A stretch of 64,000 nucleotides of DNA. It comes from JANRKB01 sp033763695. Lineage in GTDB: Bacteria > Planctomycetota > Phycisphaerae > Phycisphaerales > UBA1924. This document shows positions 35,217 to 43,676 of this stretch, piece by piece (position 1 is the first letter of the stretch; each line of letters begins with the position of its first letter). Where the stretch lies: positions 1-64,000 of the forward strand of contig JANRKB010000057.1 in the NCBI GenBank assembly GCA_033763695.1, read 5' to 3'. Under the pieces are notes generated by a model. It saw nothing but the letters and a program-made list of their open reading frames with translations, ran no database searches and was not told where the DNA came from. A program made the translations under genes and the position numbers.

Positions 35217-37436
35217 ATGACTCTGCCTCCCACATCTCCGCGACGCTTCCCGCTGGCAAGGGCGGCGGGTCTCCTCGCGTGGTGCCTCGTTGGCTCGCTC
35301 GCAACGCCCGTGCTCGCCCAAGGCACGCCCGCCGAGTCGCCCGCAGACCGGCGCTGCATGCAGTGCCACGGCCAGAGCCACATCGCCGAACTCACGCCCG
35401 CCGAGCGCCGCTCGATGGTCGGCACCAAGCTCGACGTCAACGCGCCGGCGATGCCAGCTCCGTCAGCCCCGGCCGAACCGCTCACCGGCAATGAGCCGAT
35501 GACGCGTCCGAATCTCTTTGTGCATCCAGAGCACTTCAAGGGCGGCGTACACGAAAAGAACACCTGCGTCGATTGCCACACGGACGCAGCCACACTTCCC
35601 CATACGCCGAAGCTCAACACCGCGACATGCGCGACGAAGTGCCATGAGGCAGCGGCGTCGGCGTATGCCGCAGGCTCACACAAGGCCGCGCTTGACCGCA
35701 AGGATGCCCTCGCGCCCACCTGCGCCACGTGCCATGGCGGGCATGAGATCTTGAAGGTCTCCGACCGCAAGGCGCCGCAGAACAAGCTCAACTCGCTGCA
35801 TCTCTGCGGCGATTGTCACGCCAAGCACGAGCCCGGCTCCGAAGGCAAGGATGGCAAGGACCGCATCAATGGCTACCTCGATTCGACGCACGCGCGGGCA
35901 CTGACCAAGGCCGGGCTTCCGATGGCCGCGACCTGTGCGGATTGCCACGGTGCCCATGCGGTCAAGCCATCCAAGGACCCGACCTCAACGGTGAATCGGG
36001 CGAACGTGCCGACGACCTGCGGCAAGTGTCACGTCGGCATCATCGAGCAGTATCAGACAAGCGTGCACGCCGCCGCCAACGCCGACAAGCCCGGCAGCGC
36101 CGCGGTTTGCTCGGATTGCCACACATCGCACCAGATCACGCTTGCGGGCACGCCGGCATTCGCACGCGACGTGGTCGCCGAGTGTGGCAAGTGCCATGAC
36201 AGCGCGGACGCCGATGGCAAGCGTGTCGGCACGTACTACCAGTCGTATCTCAGCAGCTATCACGGCCAGGTGACCAAGCTTGGCGGCAATCGCGCGGCAC
36301 GCTGCTCGGACTGCCACGGTGCGCACGACATCAAGAAGCTCACCGACCCGACCTCGCGCGTGGCGCAAGCCAACCTCGTCCAGACATGTGCCCGCTGTCA
36401 CCCGGCCGCGAATGCGAAGTTCGTCCGCTTCGACCCGCACGCGAACCATCGAGACGCGAAGAACTATCCGATGCTCTTCGGCGTGTGGCTCTACTTCATG
36501 GTGATGATGTCGGGCGTCTTCACGTTCTTCGGCGTCCACACGATTCTGTGGTTTATCCGGGCGAGCGCGGAGCGCCGCCGGCTCGCCGCGCTCGGGCACC
36601 ACGTCCATCATTCGCGTCAGGCCACCGCGATTCGTCGCTTCTCGGGGCTTGATCGAATCAATCACGCGTTCGTCGCGATCACCTTCTTCGGGCTGACTGC
36701 AACAGGCATCCCGCTCATCTTTGCAGAGCATGCGTGGGCCCGTGTCATGGCGACGTTGATGGGCGGCATCGAGGCGTGCGGCATCTGGCATCGCTTCTTC
36801 GCGGTGCTGCTCATCCTCAACTTTGTCGTTCACTTTGTGGGCCTTGGCAGGGCGTTCCTGAATCGCACCTGCTCTGCACGCGAATGGCTGTTTGGTGCCA
36901 ACTCGCTCCTGCCGCGCTGGAAGGACGCCAAGGATATCTTCGGCATGTTCCGCTGGTTCCTCGGCCTTGGGCGCCTGCCGCGGCTTGATCGCTGGACGTA
37001 CTGGGAGAAGTTTGACTACTGGGCCGAAGTCGGCGGTTCGATGATCATCGGCGGATCGGGGCTGCTCCTGTGGTTCCCCGAACTCGCGTCGCGCGTTCTC
37101 CCGGGTTGGGCCTTCAACATCGCGATGATCGTGCACGGCTATGAAGCGTTGCTCGCCATCTGCTTCATCTTCACCATTCACTTCTTCAACGCCCACCTCC
37201 GCCCGGGCATGTTCCCCGTCGACGAAGTGTTCTTCCATGGCACGGTTCCCGAGGATGAACTCAAGGAACAGCGTCCCGAGGAGTACGACCGTCTTGTCGC
37301 GACAGGTCGTCTTGAGGCGCTTCGCGTTCCGGCACCGGATCCCAAGCAGCGTCCGCTCATCGTCACAATCGCGGTCGTCTCGGTTGGCTTTGGCCTGCTG
37401 CTGCTCGCGCTCATCCTGATCGGAGGACTGACCTGA
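35217..37436 (+). CDS. Multiheme cytochrome c / cytochrome b fusion (copy 2)
   Basis: A 739-residue paralogue of the previous protein, with the same order of parts: signal peptide (LLAWCLVGSLATPVLAQG), 10 CXXCH plus CX3CH (CATKCH) at the same place, and a C-terminal membrane domain with WTYWEKFDYWAEVGGSMIIGGSGLLLWFPE, aligned with WTYWEKFDYLAVFWGVAVIGLSGLVMWFPE of copy 1. His ligands for b hemes are present in HAFVAITFFG, HRFFAVLLILNFVVHFVG and FTIHFFNAH. Likely tandem duplication giving two quinol-cytochrome reductases of different redox range (inference). The start ATG 35217 has GGGA upstream. Confidence 0.85.
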   Translation: MTLPPTSPRRFPLARAAGLLAWCLVGSLATPVLAQGTPAESPADRRCMQCHGQSHIAELTPAERRSMVGTKLDVNAPAMPAPSAPAEPLTGNEPMTRPNLFVHPEHFKGGVHEKNTCVDCHTDAATLPHTPKLNTATCATKCHEAAASAYAAGSHKAALDRKDALAPTCATCHGGHEILKVSDRKAPQNKLNSLHLCGDCHAKHEPGSEGKDGKDRINGYLDSTHARALTKAGLPMAATCADCHGAHAVKPSKDPTSTVNRANVPTTCGKCHVGIIEQYQTSVHAAANADKPGSAAVCSDCHTSHQITLAGTPAFARDVVAECGKCHDSADADGKRVGTYYQSYLSSYHGQVTKLGGNRAARCSDCHGAHDIKKLTDPTSRVAQANLVQTCARCHPAANAKFVRFDPHANHRDAKNYPMLFGVWLYFMVMMSGVFTFFGVHTILWFIRASAERRRLAALGHHVHHSRQATAIRRFSGLDRINHAFVAITFFGLTATGIPLIFAEHAWARVMATLMGGIEACGIWHRFFAVLLILNFVVHFVGLGRAFLNRTCSAREWLFGANSLLPRWKDAKDIFGMFRWFLGLGRLPRLDRWTYWEKFDYWAEVGGSMIIGGSGLLLWFPELASRVLPGWAFNIAMIVHGYEALLAICFIFTIHFFNAHLRPGMFPVDEVFFHGTVPEDELKEQRPEEYDRLVATGRLEALRVPAPDPKQRPLIVTIAVVSVGFGLLLLALILIGGLT

Positions 37437-37451
37437 AGTCGGCGTCCTGCC

Positions 37452-38930
37452 ATGCGTACTCCCGCGTTCATCGCGAAAATCGCCACCGTTCTGCGTCGCC
37501 GACGGCGCACGGCGATCATCACGACCTCGGTTGTGGTCGTGCTGCTCGCTGCCGCCACATGGCGCATCGCGCGGAGCCACGCAGACGCTCGCAAGACGCG
37601 TGAGGCACTCCAGCACTCGGTTGCCACGGTGGCCGAGACCACGCTCCTGCCCCGCCCGACGACGCCAGTTCATTTCTCTGACGGGTGCATGACGGCCCGG
37701 TGTCACGCCGACTTGAAGCAAGTTCCGGTCTTGCATGCGCCCGTCGGGCAGAACGCGTGCGGCACGTGTCACTTGCCCGACGCCGGGAACCACACGTACC
37801 CGCTTCGTTCCGAGCCGGGGCACCTTTGCACACAGTGTCACAACACAGTGCATGCAGGAAAGATCCAGCACGCGGTGCTGAGTGACGATGCCTGCATGGC
37901 GTGCCACGACCCGCACGCCGGTCGTGATCGCTCGCTCCTCGCGGCGGGCACAACGCAGGCCAACTGTGTGCAGTGCCATCCGACGCATGCCGGGCAGATC
38001 CGCCACGCCGCCGCGGTTGGCCAGCACTGCGAAATGTGCCACGACACGCATGTCTCCGACAATCGCGGCCTGTTGAATACGCCGCGCGTCATCGACAACT
38101 GCCGCGAGTGTCATGCCCAGACTGTTGCGCACACCGAGAGCGGCGCGCACACGCACCTGAACGTCAAGGGCTCGTGCCTCGGCTGCCACAACCCGCACGC
38201 GGCAGAGACCAAGGGCCTTCTCCCCGGCCCCGCGCGCGAGACGTGCGTCTCGTGCCACACCGATATCGGCACGCAGCTCGCCGACGCCACCGTCACGCAC
38301 GATCCGGTGCTCAAGGGCGAAGCATGCACGCGCTGCCATGATCCGCACGCATCGGACCAGCCCGCCATGCTGATCAAGAGCCAGGCACAAGTGTGCCTGT
38401 CGTGTCACGACAAGCCCGTCAAGGCCAACGATGGCCGCACCGTTCCTGCGATGGATTCCGTCTTGACGCAACCCGTCAAGCACGGCGCGATCGCCGTCGG
38501 CGAGTGCAGCGCGTGCCACAGCGTCCACGGCGGCAACCACAAGAAGTTGCTCCGCGAGGCCAACGCCATCGCGCCGCACGGCATGTACGACGCCCGCAAC
38601 TTCGCCCTGTGCTACTCCTGCCATGATGCTCGCCTGGTCACCGATGCCGATCGCACGCAGTTCCGCAACGGCGATCGCAACCTGCACGAAGCGCACCTTC
38701 GCTCCGGCGAACGATCCATGGGTTGCGGCGCGTGCCACGCCGTTCACGGCGGGGACCTGCCGCGTCTGATCGCCAAGTCTGTCAACTTCGAGGGGTCATC
38801 GTGGCAGATGCCGATGGGTTTCAGCCTGACGCCCAACGGCGGACGCTGTGCATCAGCCTGCCATGAGACACTCGAATACAGCCGCGCCGATGGCGGCGTG
38901 CGCACGCAGCGTCACGGAGGTACGCCATGA
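37452..38930 (+). CDS. 15-motif multiheme cytochrome c, membrane-anchored
   Basis: A 492-residue protein with 13 CXXCH motifs, plus CMTARCH (CX4CH) first and CASACH (CX3CH) last. Many CXXCH are followed by DPHA or PTHAG, the doubled-CXXCH pattern, which provides the second His ligand. A basic N-terminus and one hydrophobic helix (TAIITTSVVVVLLAAATW) without a cleavage site suggest an uncleaved membrane anchor with the heme part in the periplasm. Its stop overlaps the next start (ATGA). Function by context: periplasmic electron carrier accepting from the cytochrome b fusions. Confidence 0.85.
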   Translation: MRTPAFIAKIATVLRRRRRTAIITTSVVVVLLAAATWRIARSHADARKTREALQHSVATVAETTLLPRPTTPVHFSDGCMTARCHADLKQVPVLHAPVGQNACGTCHLPDAGNHTYPLRSEPGHLCTQCHNTVHAGKIQHAVLSDDACMACHDPHAGRDRSLLAAGTTQANCVQCHPTHAGQIRHAAAVGQHCEMCHDTHVSDNRGLLNTPRVIDNCRECHAQTVAHTESGAHTHLNVKGSCLGCHNPHAAETKGLLPGPARETCVSCHTDIGTQLADATVTHDPVLKGEACTRCHDPHASDQPAMLIKSQAQVCLSCHDKPVKANDGRTVPAMDSVLTQPVKHGAIAVGECSACHSVHGGNHKKLLREANAIAPHGMYDARNFALCYSCHDARLVTDADRTQFRNGDRNLHEAHLRSGERSMGCGACHAVHGGDLPRLIAKSVNFEGSSWQMPMGFSLTPNGGRCASACHETLEYSRADGGVRTQRHGGTP

Positions 38931-40453
38931 GATTCACGCCGCTTGTCATCATGGCGCTCGCTGGCTCGCTCGCAGATCTGGCGTTCGCGCAGGCGACGCC
39001 TCCGACTCCACAGGCTGCTGCGCAGTCTTCGCCCGCCACGCCACGACTGTTTGACAACACCGGGTCAACGCGTGCCGCCCCGACCACGGACGTCCCGCGC
39101 GAAGGCTGCGTCACGACGGAGTGTCACCCAGGCATCAAGGCTCGTCCACAGCTTCACGGCCCCGTGCTCGTCAACGCCTGCGATGCCTGCCACACCGTGA
39201 GTGATGCCGCGGCGCACAAGTTCGTGCAGGCCCGTGAGCGCAAAGACGCCTGCACGATTTGCCACGCGCAAGACATCGCACCCGATGCCTTCGCGCACTC
39301 GCCGTACACGCAGGGCGAGTGTCTCACGTGCCACGATCCTCACGGCAGCAATGAGCCGCGCATGCTCCGCGGTGAACGCTACGCGGACGCGTGCGCGTCG
39401 TGCCATAAGGACGTCACCGGTGCGCACGATCGCGTGCACGGCCCCGCGTCGGTCGGCGCATGCGGCGCGTGCCACCAGCCGCACCAATCCAAGTACCCAC
39501 GCCTTCTCAATCGCCCGGGGCGTGACCTGTGCCTCAAGTGCCATGTCCGCGTCGGCATCGAGATCGACACCAAGCCCAATGTCCACGCCCCGATGAACGG
39601 CGACTGCGGCGTGTGCCACGCTCCGCACGCGACCGACTTTGGCGCGATCCTTGTTGAAGATCAGGTGTCGCTCTGCACCCGCTGCCACCAGGACATCGCC
39701 CACACCATCAGCACCGCGAGCACGCAGCACGCGGCGGTGACGACCAAGCGAGCCTGCACCAACTGCCACACGCCGCACGCGGGCGATCACACGTCGCTGT
39801 TGAAGGACGAGCCTGCCAAGATCTGCTTCGAGTGCCACAACCAGCCGATCAAGATGCCCGACGACAGCACGCTCGTCAACATGAAGAAAGTGATCGAGAC
39901 CGGCAAGAGTCTGCACGGCGCGATCACGCAGAAGGGCTGTGTCGAGTGTCACGACATTCACGGCGGCGGACACCGGCGCCTGCTCAAGAACGAGTTCCCT
40001 TCTGAGCTCTACTACCCCTTCAGCGACAACGCGTACGCCCTCTGCTTCAGTTGCCACGATCGCGCGAGCGTTCTCGAAGCCCAGACCAGCGGTGCGACGG
40101 CTTTTCGCAACGGCAGCGAGAATCTGCACTACGTCCACGTCAGCAAGGACAAGAAGGGTCGCTCCTGCAAGATCTGCCACGACTCCCACGCCGCCAACCG
40201 CGACAATCACATCCGTGACGATGTCGCCTTCGGCCCCGGCGGATGGAAACTGCCCATCAAGTACGAACGCCTTCCCGAGGGCGGCAAGTGCGGCGGAGCC
40301 TGCCACGCGCCGCTTGAGTACAACCGCGTCAAGCCCCTCACCTATCCGGCGCGTAAGGAGCCCGGCGCATGGAAGGGCGAGGACATGATCCCCGGCAGCC
40401 GCGCTGACCAAACACCGGAGCAGCCCGCCGCGCCGCAACCGACCCCGAAGTGA
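38927..40453 (+). CDS. 15-motif multiheme cytochrome c, secreted paralogue
   Basis: A 508-residue paralogue of the preceding gene product, with the same set: CVTTECH (CX4CH), 13 CXXCH, and CGGACH (CX3CH) near the end followed by APLEYNR, matching ETLEYSR in the paralogue. The N-terminus is a cleavable signal peptide (LVIMALAGSLADLAFAQA) instead of an anchor, so this copy should be soluble in the periplasm or exported. The C-terminus is Pro-rich. CGGAGG-type ribosome site lies before ATG 38927, which overlaps the upstream stop. Confidence 0.85.
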   Translation: MRFTPLVIMALAGSLADLAFAQATPPTPQAAAQSSPATPRLFDNTGSTRAAPTTDVPREGCVTTECHPGIKARPQLHGPVLVNACDACHTVSDAAAHKFVQARERKDACTICHAQDIAPDAFAHSPYTQGECLTCHDPHGSNEPRMLRGERYADACASCHKDVTGAHDRVHGPASVGACGACHQPHQSKYPRLLNRPGRDLCLKCHVRVGIEIDTKPNVHAPMNGDCGVCHAPHATDFGAILVEDQVSLCTRCHQDIAHTISTASTQHAAVTTKRACTNCHTPHAGDHTSLLKDEPAKICFECHNQPIKMPDDSTLVNMKKVIETGKSLHGAITQKGCVECHDIHGGGHRRLLKNEFPSELYYPFSDNAYALCFSCHDRASVLEAQTSGATAFRNGSENLHYVHVSKDKKGRSCKICHDSHAANRDNHIRDDVAFGPGGWKLPIKYERLPEGGKCGGACHAPLEYNRVKPLTYPARKEPGAWKGEDMIPGSRADQTPEQPAAPQPTPK

Positions 40454-40494
40454 ACCAACTTACCCCGAACACACGCCCACATCAGGAGACACTC

Positions 40495-41577
40495 ATGTCA
40501 CGCAGCATCCTCCGCACGCTCCAACGCCCGCTCATCGGCCTTGCCGCGGCTTTGCTCGTCGCGTCCGCCGCCGGGTCACTCGCCCGCGCCGATGACCTCC
40601 GCAATGTCAAGCGTGGTGAACCATTCCCGACGTACAAGCTCGCCACCATTGATGGCAAGGTCGCCGACAGCGACGCGGCAAAGGGTGCTGTACTCGTCAT
40701 TGTCTGCTTGTCCGCGGAGCAACGCCGCAGCGAGCTTGCAGCGATGGAATCGCTGCAGGTTGTCAGCGAGTTCAAGAACGAACCCGTGCAACTGGTTCAC
40801 GTCACGGCCGACGTCGTGCAAAAGGCCTACTTCGAGAAGTTCCGCGGCGAACGCTCGATCACGTCGCCGCTCGCGCTCGACGCCGATCGCGCGTTTTATG
40901 CCAAGCTCGGTCTCATCGTCTTCCCCACCACCGTCATCGTGAACAAGGAAGGCAAGCTCGACAACGTCATCTCGCTGCACAGCAGTGAGTACAAGAACGT
41001 TCTCGACGCGTACATCCGCCACGCGCTTGGGACGCTGGACGACAAACAGCTTGCCGAGCGACTCGCCGCGAAGCCCAGCAAGGAAGCCTCGCCCAAGAGT
41101 GCGGCATCTGCCCACCGCTCACTCGCCCGGCTCATGCGCGAGAAGGGCCAACTCGACTCGGCCAAAGCCGAACTGACCAAGGGCCTCGCACTCGACGCCG
41201 ACAACCAGGAACTCATGCTCGACATGGCCGATCTGAGTCTCGCCCTCAACGAACTTGATGGCGCGGACGCTCTGCTCAACAAGATTCTCGCGGTCAACAA
41301 CGACCATCGGCGTGCCAAGCAACTCCGAGGCGAGGTGCTCTTCTCTCGCGGCAAGCTCGACGAAGCCAAGGGTGTCCTCGAAGAAGCCCTGCCGCTCAAC
41401 CCGAATCCGGAGCTCGCCCACTACTACCTGGGCCGCATCTGCGAGAAGCAAGGCGACAAGGACGGGGCGCTCGAGCACTATCGCGAGGCGTTGAAGCACT
41501 TTGTTCATGAAGCGACGACGGCCCCACAGCCGCAGCAGCCGTCTGCCGCGACGCCAACGCCAGCTCCGTCGAAGTAA
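40495..41577 (+). CDS. Secreted redoxin-fold protein with TPR repeats
   Basis: A 360-residue protein. A signal peptide (LIGLAAALLVASAAGSLARA) is followed by a thioredoxin-like domain: GEPFPTYKLATIDGKV, VLVIVCLSAEQRRSEL, LGLIVFPTTVIVNKEGKL with the cis-Pro. The active-site region keeps only one Cys (C-L-S-A where redoxins have CxxC), so disulfide reduction is doubtful. About four TPR units fill the C-terminal half. As the last gene of the multiheme operon it may help handle apocytochrome cysteines or assemble complexes; this is inference. AGGAG lies 7 nt before ATG. Confidence 0.75.
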   Translation: MSRSILRTLQRPLIGLAAALLVASAAGSLARADDLRNVKRGEPFPTYKLATIDGKVADSDAAKGAVLVIVCLSAEQRRSELAAMESLQVVSEFKNEPVQLVHVTADVVQKAYFEKFRGERSITSPLALDADRAFYAKLGLIVFPTTVIVNKEGKLDNVISLHSSEYKNVLDAYIRHALGTLDDKQLAERLAAKPSKEASPKSAASAHRSLARLMREKGQLDSAKAELTKGLALDADNQELMLDMADLSLALNELDGADALLNKILAVNNDHRRAKQLRGEVLFSRGKLDEAKGVLEEALPLNPNPELAHYYLGRICEKQGDKDGALEHYREALKHFVHEATTAPQPQQPSAATPTPAPSK

Positions 41578-41622
41578 CTGGATCGCGGCACACGATCCGG
41601 CGACCACGCCGCGGCCCGACGT

Positions 41623-43605
41623 TCAACGTTTGGCGGCGGCGTTTTCGCTGCCTTTGCCAAAGCGCCGCGCAACACTCAGCGATCGAAGCAGCGGCCGCTT
41701 CTTTGACTGATGGTCCTGCATCCGCTGGAGCAGATCAACCAGGAATCGCACCGCGTCGACGACGAACGGCCCTTTGTTGAGCATCACGCATTCTGCACGC
41801 TCACCCATCGCGGCGTCCGTGACTTCTGCTCGGGAAGGACGACCCTTCTTTGCCATCGTCTCAAGCACCTGGGTCGCCCAGATGACCGGGAGATGTGCGG
41901 CCTCGCAGAGCCACAAGATTTCCTCCTGCACTTCCGCGAGCCGATGGTAGCCGACCTCAACCGCCAGATCGCCGCGGGCGATCATCACGCCCGCGCTTGG
42001 CCCGCGCAATGCCTCGAGCAGAAGGCTCGGCAGGTTCTCGAACGCGCGCCGCGTCTCGATCTTCAGCACGGTTCCGACGTTTGCGCCTCCCAGAGCGTCA
42101 AGCCGCTCACGCACGGCACGCACGTCGGCAGATTCACAGACGAAGGAGATGCCGACCATGTCCGCGTTGCGTGCGACGATCGGCAAGATCGCGATGTCTT
42201 CGGGCGTGAGACCCGAGATGCCGATGTCGGTGTCGGGCAGGTTGATCCCCTTGTCCTCGCGAATCACGTCGCCGCCCGCCGCCGCCTGCACGACGCGCAA
42301 CTCAACACTGTGAGGGCGCACTGCCACGACGGTTGCTCCGACACGTCCGTCGTCGATCCAGACGGCGTCGCCGATCGTCACGCGCCGAAAGGCGTCGGGC
42401 ATCGTCGTTGTCAAGATCGCAGGAGAGTTGCCATCAGCCGGCTTGCCGTGCTCGCGATCGAGAGCGACGTTGAGACGGTCTCCCGGGCGCACGACGATCG
42501 CCTGAGCGAGGGCGGGTAGGCGTCCGACATGTGCGACGAGGCCGTATTCGCCTTCACGCAGGCGCTGCAACCGCATGCCACTGCCGATGTAAGCCGTTTG
42601 ATAGCACGTCGCAGTGACACGACAGATGCCTTGGGTGTCGTCAATGCTGCGCACGCGCAGTGTGCGCCGCCGCGAACGCGTATCGACGAAGACGATGTCG
42701 TCACCCGCCCGCAACGAACGCAGCCACGCGCCATCGACCGGGATCTCTGACGCCGCCAATGCATCGCCGCCACTTTCGCGCAGCACAACCGTCGCGGGCG
42801 AGATGACGCGCCCGAGCGGATCACGCAGCGGCTTGATGCGGACCACTTCGGGCCCAGGCTCCATCGGTCCAGTTCGAAGCTTCGGTCCGCTTACATCCAT
42901 CAGGATCCGACAATCGATCGCGGCCGCCGCCGCCTCGGTGCGTACATGGCGGCACATGCGTTCCCATCGCTCGGGATCATCGTGAGCGGTATTGATGCGT
43001 GCGCAGTTCATTCCCGCATCAAGAAGCGCCCGAACAAGCTCGGATCCGTCCGCTGCCTCGCTCGGGAGCGTGACCATGATGCGCGTACCGCCATCTGTGC
43101 GTGTGCTGTCGCCGCCGTCGGTCACCGAGTCATCGCTCGCGTCGACTCCCCCCAACAGAGCCGACGCCCGGCGTTCGAGCAACGACTGCGCCTCGGAGAG
43201 CGTGATCGCCTGCGGCGTCAGCTGCTCACGCGGATCAATCGTGCCCGCGTCGATTCCGTGCGATGTTCTCACCAGCCGCGACAACACGCCAATCACGGCG
43301 TTCAGATTCGCCATCACGTGCGGCTCGATCCGGCCCAGCGATGACAGGCCGAGCTCGGCCAGTGGCGCGTGCAGATCTCGCAAGTCCTCCCGGCGCAGCG
43401 CGAGGTAGTGCAGCAGGTTCCTCGTGCTGGCCGCGGCTCCTGACACCGGCCCGCGAACACCCCGCTCGTGCGCGTCACGTGCGGCCTGCTCGAGCGCGGT
43501 AATCCTCCCCTCCTGCTCGGTTTCGAGCAAGAGACACTGGGATCGCAACTCCAGCAGTCGGCTGAGGAGTTGTCGCGCGTCGGTTGTCGTCAGAGTGGTG
43601 TTCAC
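41623..43605 (-). CDS. Atypical pyruvate kinase-like protein
   Basis: A 660-residue protein. Residues about 170-640 follow the pyruvate kinase barrel: RIMVTLPSEAADGSELVRALLDAGMNCARINTAH, LMDVSGPKLRTG, the B domain, LPDTDIGISGLTPEDIAIL, VGTVLKIETRRAFENL, MIARGDLAVEVG. Two departures: a 170-residue N-terminal helical extension, and the stretch normally reading MLSGETA is VMLNKGP. The C-terminal allosteric domain is missing. Known enzymes make pyruvate and ATP from phosphoenolpyruvate; whether this one does so is open. The start codon is GTG at 43605. It sits on the opposite strand inside the cytochrome region. Confidence 0.75.
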   Translation of the reverse strand: MNTTLTTTDARQLLSRLLELRSQCLLLETEQEGRITALEQAARDAHERGVRGPVSGAAASTRNLLHYLALRREDLRDLHAPLAELGLSSLGRIEPHVMANLNAVIGVLSRLVRTSHGIDAGTIDPREQLTPQAITLSEAQSLLERRASALLGGVDASDDSVTDGGDSTRTDGGTRIMVTLPSEAADGSELVRALLDAGMNCARINTAHDDPERWERMCRHVRTEAAAAAIDCRILMDVSGPKLRTGPMEPGPEVVRIKPLRDPLGRVISPATVVLRESGGDALAASEIPVDGAWLRSLRAGDDIVFVDTRSRRRTLRVRSIDDTQGICRVTATCYQTAYIGSGMRLQRLREGEYGLVAHVGRLPALAQAIVVRPGDRLNVALDREHGKPADGNSPAILTTTMPDAFRRVTIGDAVWIDDGRVGATVVAVRPHSVELRVVQAAAGGDVIREDKGINLPDTDIGISGLTPEDIAILPIVARNADMVGISFVCESADVRAVRERLDALGGANVGTVLKIETRRAFENLPSLLLEALRGPSAGVMIARGDLAVEVGYHRLAEVQEEILWLCEAAHLPVIWATQVLETMAKKGRPSRAEVTDAAMGERAECVMLNKGPFVVDAVRFLVDLLQRMQDHQSKKRPLLRSLSVARRFGKGSENAAAKR

Positions 43606-43676
43606 GCAAGCCCCCGAATCGCTCGGTTGCGATCCACCACCAACGTCACTCTATTCGCGATGACACGGCGGGTGAA

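Noticed and set aside
41580..41598. Hairpin GGATCG-N7-CGATCC as a terminator between convergent genes
   Set aside because: Only 6 bp with no T-run on either strand; not enough to call.
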